A DNA stretch of 64,000 nucleotides from Xiphydria camelus (Eukaryota; Arthropoda; Insecta; Hymenoptera; Xiphydriidae), in contig OY783192.1 of the NCBI GenBank assembly GCA_963678675.1, positions 258,001 to 322,000 on the forward strand. Direction: 5' to 3'. The position numbers were made by a program, and so were the translations under genes. How positions within the stretch are numbered: the stretch's first letter is position 1; each line of letters starts with the position of its first letter. Of the stretch, positions 38,129 to 52,208 are shown piece after piece. The notes below the pieces were generated by a model, which did not search any database, was not told the origin of the DNA, and saw only the letters and a program-made list of their open reading frames with translations.

Positions 38129-41100
38129 TGTATCGCGCGTTTCTTTTGACTCATCCTGTAGCAGAAAAGAAAATTTCCACGCGTAGGCGTAGTTCCATGG
38201 ATTCCGACCACGTCGCAGCTTCACACTATCGACCGCGAGCTCCACAAAATCGCGTTAGGAAGATTCCTATACGCGCGCGCGCGCGCGCGCGTGTATGGTA
38301 TCCGTCCGCAGGATTCCGCGCGCGGGCATCGTTGCACCACGTCCGAGTTGCACGCGTCGCGAAACCCGTACAGCTGCAGACGGCGGCAATGCACGACTGA
38401 TTGTGGAAGTATCTAGCGAATATATGGCCTAATCAGACCCACCAGCCGGTGATTGACAGGCTGGGTGGATACAAGTATAGAGTTACCTATGAGATTTCTT
38501 TCTCTCACGCAAAGAACTTGCAAAACTATTTTCATTATAAGTTTTGCGCGTTCAAGAGTTCGGAATAAAAAAAGTTTTTCAACTATCACGCCACCCTTTG
38601 ACTCCCGGCCAGTGGCTATAAAGTCCATCGTCCTTGCGATCCGAGCGAGGGCTGGAACGCGCGCGGGGACCAATCGAAGCCACACGGCACTTGCGAAAGT
38701 TCGTGTAATTTATACCCGCGGCGCTAAATTGTTCGCGAAGGATGCGTCTATGACGATTATCGAGATTATAGGTTGATACGTATGCGACCGCTATTAGAAT
38801 TGCGTGACCCTCGTCATGCATCCATTGGATGTGTTCGTAAAACTTTCTGTTGGCCGGGGATTAGTCTTCGATAAATTAATGAATTGAAGGAAGACGAAGA
38901 GAAACGTTTTATACTGAAACTCGATATATGTAGATGTTTGTGGTTATTCCGCGTGAGCTTGGACCGCCTTTCCTAAGTGGTCCAAATTAGGCGACTTTCC
39001 CCTATAGATATACAATTATGTTGAAAAATCTATGAAATTCAAATATATTTGGAGATATCACTGAATCTTAATGATTCCCATACTATTATTATTGTTACTA
39101 TTATACCCCTACTATATTTACTTAAACAGTACACAATATTATTCTTCAAATATAATGCAAAAATCTCGAGAAATATCTCGCAGGCTCTCCCCATTCCCTC
39201 GAACTCTACAAGAAATCTGGATTTTTCAAAATCCAACGTTGCTAAAAAGTTAGGTACCTACTATCTATTCCAGTTTCTGTTTATCTATCGAGAAAATTAC
39301 ATACTTCCACCAAAATGTAAATTCGAAAAACATTTGCATCGCTCGCAGTCGTTGCACGCGGTGCAACGCGGTTTTCTAGTAACCGGGCCACGTTCCAATT
39401 CGGTAATCCGTGACGTAACTGAAACTGTAGTTACATCAGAGTCACGCGATTCTCGTGGTATAGGTACTGCATGTATACCTACGTATTAACCGGCGAGAAG
39501 ATGCAGCGACGGTGTATAGGTATGTGTAAAAAACGAGGAGGCGCGTCCAGAGAGGCGAGGAGAGGGTGGGGGCTTAGGCCGGTCCTCGACACCCGCACGT
39601 GTCTTGTCGGCGGGCCGTGAAACGTGCACGTGCAAAGGCGCACGCACTCGTAGCGAGATACGCACGACGCGACGCCCGACTCTTGGGAGAGACGGTGTTC
39701 TTCATTGTAAATGGTCATGGTCACTATACACGGTATAGAGGCTCGTTTGAGTCGGGAGACGAAGAACGGAGCATCGAAAACGACGGCGTCTAGTCGCGAT
39801 ATGTGTCTCTATATGATCTACCGACGAAAGCGTCTCCACTCGTATGTACGGCGCGTCGAAATTTCACGCGGGGGGGTACGTCGTTCGCGTCTGTTGCTGT
39901 ACTCTTAGTCGCAAAGTTCCAAAACGACGAGCGACAGAAATAATATTCTGTTTTTGTTGCGCTATGAGAACCTTAAATATATCTACAGAGCACCGATATA
40001 ATGTACTCTTTTTTATTAAAATTTATCAAGGTACTTTATAATATATCAATGCATTCTTACAGGTAATGGAATTATGTAGAACAGAAATAGTTCGATTTAA
40101 AAATTAGATAGATGACTTTCGTGTTTGAACTTTTAAGTTTCTTCACATTTTAGAGATAATTTTGTTAAATTGGAAATTTGGAAAACAAGTATATACGAAT
40201 TTCTACCGCGCGGTACCGATTAACGTAAGTTGACCTTCGTAATTCCAATTGTACATGGGTTCTCAATCGCATTATATTGCTATTTCGAGAATTGCAGTTG
40301 AAAAAAGTTCGACCAAGTAAGGGGATGCGTATATGGGTACATACTATGTTTGTAATTATAATATATTGATATCACACAATATACCTTGCCAAAACAGGAG
40401 TACATTGTAGGTGTCACGTCAATTCAAAAGTTCCTTTGCCGATAATGATAATTCAATTTTGTTAGATACAAAAGGAAGTGACTAGTGATGTTAGGTGTAC
40501 ACTACTTGTCTTAACAATAATATATTATGAATGATCTATATTTTACATGAGTACCTCATTTTTATTGCAGTAAGTATATAGAGACTAGCTTTTTTAATTC
40601 AAAAAGATTATTTCAAGAAACGATATATCCACAGCAGACATTCTGAAAAGAATTGCACGGATTTCAAAACGGAACGATTTCCAAAAAATCAAAAATTTCA
40701 AGTAACAATACCTATTGTGGCAGTACCTATATTGTTAAGCGCATCGTCATTTCACATTCTTCCTTGATCACGCGATGGACAACAGTATTGAACGTGACGG
40801 AATATCGTGACGCTGTAAGAAGCCTAATTGATCCATTATTTGCCGTTCTTCTTTTCCTCTTACACAGTGCATTTCGATTTATATCTCAAGGCGGAAATAT
40901 TGCATCAATGAACAAAAAATAAACAAAACAATAAAAGTAAAGAGAATGAAACAAACGTATATAAAAAATACGATGCATCTCTAAGTTATTCGTACGCATC
41001 AAAAATCGATACTTTTGGTATAATATGATAATAATTTATTTTCTGCTAATTATATTGTTGATATTTTACTACTACTTTTCTACAGCGGTATATCTTCCTA

Positions 41101-44100
41101 TCGATAGTCAAAGATTACGAGAAAAGAAAAAAGAAAGAAATATGGCTCGCTTGCTCTAAAATTAAATTTTCTCTTGTCACTTGTCTTATTTTTCAACCGG
41201 ACCAGGTGGCTACTCGTATTTCAAGTGTCTCATTCCAAGCTGAACATCCGCAATAGGGCTCATTTATTTTTTATTTGATTTACACGTGGTTATTATTGGA
41301 ACGTAACATATGTTCGGTTCCAGACGGAACGTGCGTTCAGTTTCCTAATAAATCATCGAGACGATATGTCATATTAACGACACCTACATCGGCGAAGTTG
41401 GCGTCAAAACTCCTTCGCTTCCGGGACTGACGTGAAAGTAGGCGTGCTGAGAATTTGTTGCGCGATAAATTTTCTCTCTCGACTCTTCCAGCGAGATGTT
41501 GATGAAAATATGAGAACATTGAGAATAAACCAACGCGATTGCTCCAGAGAAAAACATCTCTTAGTTTTTTCGCTTATTTTCCAGAAGAATTGAAAAGTCC
41601 AGTTTATTCTTTCATAGAAAACGTCATTTCCTTTTTTTTCGCAAAAAGTAATCCTTCTTGACTTCTTTTCCATTTGTCAGATTTCTTTAGGCGCGCGCCA
41701 AACATGCAATAATAATTGGAACGACCGTGAGATTTACAGCCACCGCAATGGAAGCAAACGAATAGTCATCCCGGGTCTTCGGGTACCTTAAAAGGGGTAC
41801 GGACTTTCTTGCGCAAAGAGGCTTTCCCACCTGGTTTCTTTTGGACCGTATGTTTGACCAGCCTCCTTCGTATGAACACATTTACACGTAAATATTGAAA
41901 TTCATGAGAGAAGAGTCTGGTAAAAAACAATGAAAAAAATTATGTACTAATGTACATAATTTATTGTATAATTATGTAGGTGACTAGTTTTATCCATTAG
42001 GTGTGTGTGTGTTACGTATATACTTCTTTCCCCAGTGTGTATATATGTAGTCGTGTCTGCCAAACTGCAGTACATAGTCGAATTAGCACACATACTCGCT
42101 CAATGTCTATACATACTTTTATAATACATGAATAGTAATTGTAAACAGCATTGAATTGAGCTTAAAATTTTACTTCGTTCAAAATTTCCATTCCACGTTG
42201 TTCAGTTTATGAATCGTGGGTACTTATATTGAGTTCGTTTTGGGAAAATAATGACACATGACTAATACGATCTCGTAAGATTTAGCAAACAAGAAAGGAT
42301 AACGCGAAAATAATCTATCGATTTTCTCGAATTCTTTAACTCAAATTAACAGCGTTATTTCTTAATTTAAAAAATATTTTGAAAGGCTGCTCCATAAAAT
42401 TGTTTTTTTTTCTTTTTGAGAAATCAAGATTCTCAAACTGTATCCCAAAGCCATAAAATTGAAAAAGTATTAGAGTTCCTATGTGATAATTAATTTTACG
42501 TTTTATTCTGCCAAATAAAAATGTTTCTTTCGAACTCTTCTCTACATGTTTATACTTTCTTTTTTCAATATAGGAAACAGTTGACGCAATTCACACTGCA
42601 TTTAAAAAATGTATATATAATACTTTGCAAATTACGTCGGCTATTTTACATTCTCAACCTTGCCCCTTATTAATATTGTCAACCGTATCGAGAAACTCGA
42701 AAGACGTCTTGCGCCAAAGACTAAAAAACTAGTGGTAAAAAAAAGTTTATCACGATTGAATAATAATTAATGGAATAACTTTTCGGCTCGGCTTTTCTCG
42801 GAATTCCTCTATTCGTACATTTTTCTTTTTACTTTTTTTAATTCTTTGCATAACCAGATTTTATTTCACCAGAATCAACTGAGAACGTTTTTCTCCGTTA
42901 ATTGTCTATTTCTTTGTAACTCAATTGACAAGACACTTTTTAACAGTTATATATAGATATAAATTTCTCCTCATTTTTTTTAACATTAACAATTGGTTGC
43001 TTCTTAAATCGACACATCTTTAATTCTATATCTCGAGCGGCTACGAAATTAAACACAAGATTGATTAGAAGTTCAGTTGCTTAACGACATTGACCTCATG
43101 GTTGATGGCGTGTAGCGTTGGAAACCTACAGTAATACGCGACAGAAACAGATGAGGAGAAAAAGAGTACAATTCCACTAGAGCATTCGGATGGATGAGAT
43201 TCTACATTCGTTTTAATTTTTTGTCAAATACCAACTACTTTTAGAATTTAAGGGAGAAATGAAAATGTTAAAAATGAAATCTATATTACACACAGACGAA
43301 CAAAAAAATATAACATATGTACCTATTTCATCTACGTTAAAAGAAAATTTAAAAAAGAAAATACACATATGATGTTAAAATATTTTATCCATTATTGACC
43401 GTTTCTCGTAAATAACCTTTTTTCCATAATTATATATCGTGTTGTGGAAATAAATGCGGTAATTTCTTATTCAACAAAAAATTAATATTTGTACTTTTGC
43501 TACCTACTGTATACCCTAATTTTAATGATCCAAATATGAAAAGTGAAGGGATAGCTTAAAAACAAAACATGTTTTTTTTTGTACAAGTATAGTAATTTTA
43601 TTGCTGCTTCTTGAAAAAATAAAAATGTGCCAACTGCTCTATAATTTTCATATATCACTTGTTATCTTCTTCATAAACACGCGGGAAGGATATAGGGGTT
43701 TTGCGTTCCTACGTGCCCATCGGGCTTCGCGTGCAGCTAGTATGTGACAAGTGGCACATGTAATAATTATATTGTATTTTACTGCTAGGAAAGTTAGTGA
43801 GACTTTTCTTAAAATTACGATTTACGCGTGAAACTAAGAAACTTTAATATTACCGAAAAAGTGTAAAATATAGGGAAAATCTAAAATTTTCCTCACATTG
43901 TTCTCTCTATTTTTCAGGTTATTAATATGCCATTCGCGATCACACATTCTAAGACCTTCTTCATTGTAAAAAATATTTTGAATGTGCCAATCTATAGATA
44001 ATTTCAGAAGATACTACTATTATTTTAGTATGAAATCATTTTTAATTAGTCACTTTTTAAAGTATCAAGAAAAGAGTGAAACGAGTATCTACTATTTTTT

Positions 44101-44490
44101 TTCAGTATAATTAAAGAAAAGAAAGGGCAATTGCTCAATACAGCTTCGCTACTTCCTTCTCCTCATGCATTTAAAAAAAGAATAAATGGTGACAATATCT
44201 AAAAAATACTTTTTTTTTTTTTTTTCAATTTATTGCATTACTTTTTAATTTCAAGTTCTCTGATTTTAGAGAATGCAAAGCCCGTATACGTGGAGCTTAT
44301 ATTCAAAATGCTAAATTTGCCGAGAGAAAAGTAATGTATTTTAAAAATTACGATAGACTTTCAACGCTCCTGAGTCCGTAAGGATATGAACTAATTCGCC
44401 ATCCCAAGCGACTTCGGTATGCATTTATTCCATGCTTAAATTACGGCTTATCGCGGCATATTTGCAATACCAATCGACGCAAATGCTGAT

Positions 44491-44732
44491 TCCGTTTTTG
44501 CATAAAAAAATATTCACATCTTTAAATTCCATCTGTAATCTGTATACATATTCAATATCACACGAAAAAGAAAATGTCCGAAAAAATAATTATTCGTAAA
44601 GTTATAAATGCGTTTTTGTCTACAGGATTGTGACGTCGTTTTCCAGCTTAAATAAGGCAAAAAATTAAAAATTGAAAAATACAAGGTAAATAATTTTGTC
44701 AAAACTTTTTGAATATGCAATAAAAATGAGTG
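44491..44732 (+). repeat. interspersed repeat family Y, copy B
   Basis: Homologue of 20070-20402, shorter in the middle. Shared blocks include TTTGCATAAAAAA and ACATATTCAATATCACAC. Confidence 0.55.
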
Positions 44733-44999
44733 AGAAAATCGAATTCCTTCGAAATCGAAAATCGCCATGTCAACTTCCACGATATTTTTACCTCTGCGTC
44801 GATTAATATATGGAAATCGTTTCGCCCCATAAGTCGTAGATAAGTTTCACAAAAAAGTGCACTCTGAATTCTCGCGATGCACAGGGACGCAGACGTCTTA
44901 TTTGAAAAATTCGAATAAGAGAAAGGGGAGATGCTCTCGAGGTAGTCCGCTCCTGGACTTTCTATCGAAGGTCGCCCATGTGTCCTCGCAAAAATACAG

Positions 45000-46593
45000 A
45001 TCGATACAAACAGAGAGCGAAACAACAACTAGGACTCGCATCTAGAATTCTTAAAGACGAAACAGTCGAAGACTTCCGACGACCGGTTCCTCCTATCCAC
45101 GCATTCCGCCGCGCGCGCCTGGACGGGCAAAACGATGCACCGGCGCGCAATCGTTACAACTATCCCCGCTCGTTGTTCCTCGATGTTTGGGTGCGCGTGT
45201 CCGTACACCTATAGCGCGACAGGGGCGCGGATCGTAATGCTATATCTATATAGAACTCGTGCGATCTCATTTTTTACTTAATTTCCACCAGTCGGACAAT
45301 TTTGTTTACGGAAAAGAGAGCTGGCACTAAAAATCGCCTACGTTATCCTCATGAAAAAGGTTAGCAACCAACCTTCCTTTTCCAAAACGCTCCCACGCGA
45401 TTTTCGCGGCGAGAATAAACTCGAGCACTCTCTCGCATCCCGCGGAGCGCGCTCGGCGGGAGAGTAACAACCGCGCGCTCTCTGAAATTCACGTACACGT
45501 ATAACGCACAGCCGCGCGAACCGGTAGGTTCGCGTACATTTCCAATCTGTGATAAATTCGCGCAACTCGCCGGCCGCCCCACCACCGAGCGACGCAGGTT
45601 GGAGGCGGTGCCTGCGCCCGCAGCGGCGTATATATAAAAGACAAACCCCGCGATCTGATTAGCAAAGTCCCAAACACAAAGCATTACATTTTTATGTACC
45701 GAGAGCAACGCAGCGCGTGCGAAACGCCGGAAGCAACCGACACACGCGTGTATAATACACGGAAGCTAGAATACGCTAAAGAAAGAGAGAGAGAGAGAGA
45801 GAGAGTTCGCGGGAAAAATCGTCCGGTCTTTTTTTCTGTTTCTTCTTCGCCGTTCTTCCGCCCTCGTTTCGCCAGCGGACGGCACAAAAGCGGGATCGCG
45901 AATATTATAAACTCGGTGCCGATTGCCCCGCCCCCCTCGCCCCACAACGACTTGACACGGTGCATCTAAATCGGGTTCCCCGATACGATAACACACGCGT
46001 ACGCGTGAAAAAAGCACGTAACGTACGAACAGGCGGGAACCGGGAGCGCGCGCGCGCGCACGGGCGGCGCGCGTTTGTATACACCTGCGTGACAGCGGGT
46101 TCGTGCGTGAATCCACGGGACCCCAACGACGGACTTTCGAGGTAGTCCCTGTATAATCCCTCTCGCGGATAGAACAGCGCGGCGAGCCGCGGAGTACGAA
46201 ACGCGTGAGATCTTTCGCGGTGTACCACCACTACCACTGATTTTGACCACCCACCGCCACCGGCGTTACCGTCTGTCGACGAATCCACGACGACGAAGAC
46301 GACGACGACGACAACAACAACAACAACAACTACAACTACAACAGTTCCTCGTCTGTCACAACAAGGTCACGTGTGCGTGTGTGTTCGTGTGCGTGCGTCA
46401 GTGTGCCCATCCCCGTGGGGGAGAAAGAGACGAAAAAACGAACTTTCGAACTCGGAAAAGACAGGATCCCGAAACACACCTCTCCGACGGGACTCCGAAA
46501 ACGCGCTGAGGAAACTCGCGCGCGCATTGCCTGACTACCGACGCGGCCGAGGAGCGCGACGTGAACGAAACGTTTTCGGAGACGCGCGGAACG
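45000..46593 (+). promoter_or_regulatory. CpG-rich island, likely promoter and 5' UTR of the 46594 exon
   Basis: CpG- and GC-dense DNA with many overlapping open frames on both strands, a (AG)n tract at about 45783-45806 and a triplet tract (CGA then CAA) at 46287-46344. It leads directly into the first coding exon at 46594. An in-frame TGA at 46507 closes the frame upstream of the start codon. Promoter function is inferred from composition and position; no TATA box is evident. Confidence 0.45.
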
Positions 46594-46662
46594 ATGTCGT
46601 CCCAACGGAGACAGATGATGCAACCATGGCCTCTCTGCCTGGTGCCCTTTTCCAAGAAGAAG
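46594..46662 (+). CDS. first coding exon of unrecognised gene
   Basis: ATG at 46594 is the first in frame after a TGA at 46507. Twenty-three codons read MSSQRRQMMQPWPLCLVPFS then KKK and meet the donor AAG|GTAAGC in phase 0. The next exon in phase starts at 60724 with GAG CGC TCG, giving a smooth ...SKKK-ERSILPKYY... junction. Short, basic and without a signal peptide of normal form (the PWPLCLVPF stretch is short and follows QRRQ). The position in a CpG-rich island supports a transcription start close by. The roughly 14-kb first intron is typical of neural or signalling genes with several promoters, but I do not recognise the protein. Confidence 0.6.
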
Positions 46663-49600
46663 GTAAGCACCGGGAAAACGAGCCCGCTCGTCTTTCCCTC
46701 AGCTTTTTTCCAGACCGTTCGAGTCGCGCGACGGGGGCCCGGGACACGCGTCGCGCGGGGAACGCCGGTCACGAGGCACTTCGGGCTTCTGGAAAGTTCC
46801 ACGCGCGCCTTGGTCGAGAGCCCCGCCGCGCGCGAGCGAACGCAGCGCGCGCGCGAACGACCATCCGGCGAATCCGCATGTGCGGCGGTGCAGCCTGTGG
46901 CCCGGCTTTTTCTCGTGTCGAGACGCCCGTCCGCGGCCTTCTCACGCCGTGTATCGCGACGAAATACGGCACCGTTCGCGATTCGGTCGCGCGACTTTGA
47001 ACGGGAAAAATCTACCAGCCGCGGGTCGGTTTTATAGGCGCGTGCGAGCAGCAGAGGCGCTGGCGCCGCTACGTCAGCACCGCGATCGCGTGAGCCGCTT
47101 CGAAGAGCACGCTTGATCGGTCGTTTCTCGCTCGCTCCTTCTCGCGTCCGTTTATTTTTCCGCCACGATTCTATGGCGCTCCGCGTTCACAGCGGCGCCG
47201 CATCTGTAGCAGGCTTCGAAAGGATGTACGAGGATCGATACACCGGGAATCGACGCGTAGCATGTCCCGGACCAAACCGAACATAAAGATTTTAGCGAAC
47301 GAACTCATGTTACTGTATGTCTGGTTTGGAACGAAACATTCCGCGCGCGAAAACGAATACGTGTAACGAAACCTTCGGACGAGGTGACGTGGACTTTTTT
47401 TGTCGACACGTATAGCTGACCGCGACGGTGGCTATATGCATGTATATATCGATCGATATCCGAAGAAAACGAGTGGGGGGCGAGCTCGCTCCAAATACTG
47501 AAACGCAACGCGGGGGCCTCGACTGTGTGTGTGATGTGCATAAAATATATTATAAAATACGCGAGACGGTGATGTGACCTTTTCCGTTGGACGTTTTAAC
47601 CTCTGTGTCGGGTCTCTTCCTCTTTTACGAACTCTTCTCACTTGACGAATTCGGAAATGCGTGTACCATGGTATCTAGCGAAGTATTAAAAAAAAAAAGT
47701 TCCCTGACTTTTTTCCAGGATTTGCAGTCTAAAGTAATAAGTTTTCTTTGATCATTTAGATCCAATACGCGGAGCATTATGCATCAGTCATTCCGTCAAT
47801 TGAACAGATTAACGAATATCCTTACAACGGATATGCCAATTGAGAAATTAAGTTTGGAGACAATTTATTATAATTCTCCGAAATCACATTTTTATTCTTT
47901 AATAACTTTTCTCAGCATGAGAAATTTTTAAATATACGTTTAATCATAGCACACTTCATATACTGGCATTGCTTCCATCGGTAATCGATATTCTTTGCTA
48001 TCGGTAAAACGAGAGAACTGATTCGTAGGAAAAATCCCAATTTCAAAATTTATGAAGCTTGAGTATTTTTGAATAATTCCACAAATTCTTTAATTTCCCT
48101 GATCTTTCCCTGACCTATACCCGACTGGCATAATTCCCTGACAATCCAGGTTTTCTCGAATTTCCTGACCGCTGGACATCATGTATTCCAACCGAGTCTT
48201 GCTTACACGTTACGTTTGTCGCCTCGATATGACATTCGCTATCGCTTTCCTCTCTCTCCCCTCTCCTTCGGCACTTCACGTCGCGCATTTTTAGCAATTT
48301 CACAAATGCAACGCACACGCATCGGAAGAACGAAACGACGAAGCAGAGAGACTCTCGTGCTCGCAGGCCCTGACCGGTTTCCTCGCGCGCGCTAGTCGCC
48401 CCCCTCTCTCTCTTCGCGCGTGACGTAGGGAAGGAGCGTGAGTGCTCTCCGGCGACGTACGACTCGCGAAGAGGGGCGAGAGAGAAAGGGGAGGGGGTCT
48501 ACCTATCAGACTCGACCCTGTCTACGATATCCACGAACAGCAGCGCGCGCGGCAGGACACCGATCTATTTTTACGAATCGGTCTCGTTATCACGTGGACT
48601 GCTCCTCCACTTCGTATACTGCCGCGGCGATACGCACACGCGTACAGCGAGCTATTTACGTTCGCGATACGCGTATGCGTATACGCGCGTACGCGTCAAG
48701 GTCGGGTATCGAGAGTATAGCGTGGGTGTGTAGGAACTCTCGAGGGCTGACGAAAAAGTTACGACGAATCTCATTGCCGAGAGAGGTTCTCCTTCGCAAG
48801 GGAGGGGGAAGCTAGGGAGGATGATGGAGTTCAAAGGAGAGAGGGTGGGCTGTGGTCACGTGGGGCGGCGAATCCTTTGCTGTCGAACGACGTATGAACC
48901 GGACGAGCTTATGTATTATTTGTTTGTATGTGTATACATTATACGCGTATACACGAGACTCGACCTACCTATTGCAACATGAAGATCAATTCGGTTTTAC
49001 TCGTGTAAAATGTATGAGACGTATAGAGAAATAGTGATCAAGATTAAATTTTAGAAAAAAAAAAAGGTTCAATACACCACTTAAGTATGTAGTATGAATA
49101 AATATGTTTGTGAATTATAAAAATGTACTGATATTGAAATTCGTAATGCTCTCTGTGACCTCATAATTTTAACAAAATTCCTGCTGAAATTAATGATCTT
49201 GAAATTGAAGCTTCAACATGAACTCTTAGTAATCATAAGTGAACAAAAAATATAGGTATTTTTATTAAGAATAAAAAGTAATAAAAAATCAAATTTAAAT
49301 ATTACATGCTTGTACTAAATATTCTTCTGTATAAAATACTGTACATATTCAGTTTTTTAAAATTGTACTCTCTCTCTGATCATTATTTCCGTGTATTTAC
49401 TCTTCACATGTCCGGGCCCAAACCAGACAGCCCTTCATTAGTGAAATGGAAATCGATCGATCACACACACTCTGAGGCTGAACTATAGACGCCAAATTTC
49501 CTTATATATTATATACGTTTACCTCGCTAAGAAACCTGTTACAAAGTAGTCTATATCTATTACTGTGTTTTGACTAGACTCTATTTACACGTGCAAAGGA

Positions 49601-50169
49601 TAATAACACATTCGCGAACACGTGAGATGTCTTTATCGTTGTAACAGCTGTGTCTTGACACACGACGATGTACATACACCGCGATATATTTGCCGAGACG
49701 GTCGGGATCGGCGTCTGGTCTATTTATCCGCTGAGTCGCTCGGTGTAACGTAGGACGGAGTTCGGTGAGTGGACCGACCGAGTTTCCGAACGGACGTCTC
49801 ACAGAACGCCGGGCATTATCACTGCAGGGAGAGTCCTTGCGCGCATCCTGACTACGCGGCGCGCGCGTCGCGCGTCACGTGATGATAAATTATCGACTCT
49901 TCGTCGATCCGGGATCGAGAACGGGATATATTCTCGTGATTATATGGAAAGGAATGCGATTAGAGTTCCCTCGGGTATATCGAAACGCGCGCGCGCGTGT
50001 AACAATTCAAATATGAGAAATGGCGGAGGGCGAAATTCGTTTTGATTTTTAGAAAAATCGACATGAAGATTATTTGTCCAACGGACAATGAATGAATTAG
50101 GGCCCAGCTAGCACGAGTAATCAGAAAGAGTTCTAAAACAATTCAATTTGCAAGCTTCTTAAGGGATTC

Positions 50170-50389
50170 CAAAGCGATATCGGATTTTTATATCGATCAA
50201 TGCATGCGATCAATAAACGTGGCTTCATTGTACGTTTGAAAATGAACTCATATTTGGTAACATAAAAGTGAATTATATTATTAAGCAATAAGAATACACT
50301 TGGGACTATTTTGATGCATGTAACGGAACTCATATTAAAATACAAGAATTGAAAAGGAACTCTTTTAGAATTCTCTGTGCTCTCTGGGA
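50170..50389 (+). repeat. interspersed repeat family Z, copy B
   Basis: Homologue of 30640-30815, with shared ATTAAGCAATAA and TTAAAATACAAGAATT blocks and the same CTGTGCTCTCTGGG end. Confidence 0.6.
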
Positions 50390-52021
50390 GGGAGAGGGAG
50401 AGTGGGGCTGAAAATCGGAGAAGAATGAAATAATAGCGTACATAACACGATATTCTTCGACGCGAATCTCGGTTAATTCCGATCTCGCTTCGTCCCCGAA
50501 CGGGAATAATTATCGTCACGCGGGGACAACGGTTATTATAACGACTGGAGCTGAAAAAAGAATCGACGCGGCGAACCGCTTCTCGTCCTTGCTAAAAACA
50601 AGTCTGCGCACGCCGCAGAAGAGATTGTCGCGTCGTAAGATCGTTCCACATATCGAATCAAACCCGTTTCTTTCGTTACAAATCGGGAAAATGCTCTTAC
50701 GCTGAGCACAATTACAGGTCTACTTTACGCGTTTCTTCTCGCGGCCGCTAGTGGCGCCAGCGGCAGTCTCGTTCTACGATACAAACAGTTTCCTCCTCTC
50801 CAGGTGTACAAAATCCCACGTAAATAAACGAAATTATGAGATTTCAAAAAGAAGGAACACACGACACGATCTACTTTCAATACAAAAAAACCGTCTCCAA
50901 AATATACGGAGCCGAACAACTTTACGGAACGGATATCTCGAACAGTCACGAGACTCATTAAAGTGTTCTTTAATAGCAACACGAGGTGGTGTTTACGATG
51001 TGTGGCACACCATTAACGGATAAGAGAATCAATCTAAAATACTAATGGCCGCTTCGAAGGAACGCGCCACGTCGGAAGCGACTATAAAAAGAACCGGACA
51101 AGGTGGATCGCCTCGATAGTATATTATTATTTATTAATTTCGCGAAGATGCGTTGAATATTCCGAAATTTTGGGATATTTTTAATCAATTTTTTTTTTAA
51201 TTAAAACTCATTCCTACATTCCAAGCGATACTAAAATAACGCCCCGCGCGCGCGCGACGCTCGCGTTGGCGCGTCACGTTTGTGTCTGACCTCGGCGTAG
51301 CACGTGCCGCCTATTTTGAAAGGCTCCCCGATGCGACAGTTTGCACGGCAATGCACGTATTTACATGTGAATTGATATGGGCGCCGTGGCAGACGCGACG
51401 GAAGAAAAGCACGCGGGATCGACGTCACGCGCTCTGTGTCTATCTCGATGCAATGGCGCAGAGGGTTCCTTCGACACTGAAAGTTTGCCCTTGACCGTCG
51501 TATCCCATTTATGCGCGTTTTCTCGATTTGCCTGATGCTCGCTCTGCGAACCGATTATAATGGCTCGATCACGTGACACGCACGCGTAGCGCCTATGAAG
51601 TACCGCGATTCCGGCCAAATTTGATGTAGGAGTCGGTTTTATTGGTTTTATCGCTCTATGGGGTTCTAATGGGACATTATACTATGAACTGCTTTATTGT
51701 AAGCTGTGATCAAATGTTATTGGAGCACAGTCTACCATATTTTTTTACAATAAAAAAATGTAATTCGAGTTCGATTGACTAAATTCTGCTTTTGAGTGGG
51801 TCAAACTAAATATTGAGTTTTACTAAATATTGAAAATTTCAGTTTACAAAATAATGGATTACTTATTTCAAATAAGTTTTTTTCTTTCAATTCAGTATTT
51901 AGTTTAAATAATTACAAATATTTAATTGGCTGTAAGTTACATTTTTTAGTTTACTTATGTTATATATCATCACAAGAACCTTGTACAGGGATAATGGACA
52001 TGAATGCTGCAATACGCGAGA

Positions 52022-52208
52022 GTGGTACTCTTCCGATCAGCTTCAACCATAATTATCTCGTTACCTAAGCACTTTTTGTCGAAGGTGATATAACACTTAT
52101 TAGTAGATTGAAACGTAATCTTCAAAAAAGCGTTATACCATTATCCCCCACTAAACTTTACAGATAACGAGATAATAGCGTTTGAAGTTGATCAGTACAG
52201 TACTACTA
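52022..52208. mobile_element. fold-back element, about 187 bases
   Basis: The left arm (GATCAGCTTCAACC then TTATCTCGTTA) is repeated as its complement on the right (TAACGAGATAATAGCG then TTGAAGTTGATCAG). The ends are GTGGTACTC and the looser AGTACTACTAC. Non-coding. Confidence 0.7.

Larger units (their letters stand above)
37379..46000. other. probable intron or intergenic DNA
   Basis: Holds hairpin copy 6, a (CG)n tract at about 38272-38291 and repeat family Y copy B. The rest, including the long A+T-rich stretch 40-44.5 kb, shows no supported exon on either strand. Confidence 0.45.

Noticed and set aside
46371..47116. Overlapping long frames on both strands downstream of 46371
   Set aside because: CpG-rich composition opens several frames at once; only the 23-codon segment ending at the GTAAGC donor fits a spliced gene.
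47690..48180. Recurrent TTCCCTGAC words near both ends
   Set aside because: Suggestive of a repeat, but no consistent arms or second full copy could be aligned by eye.
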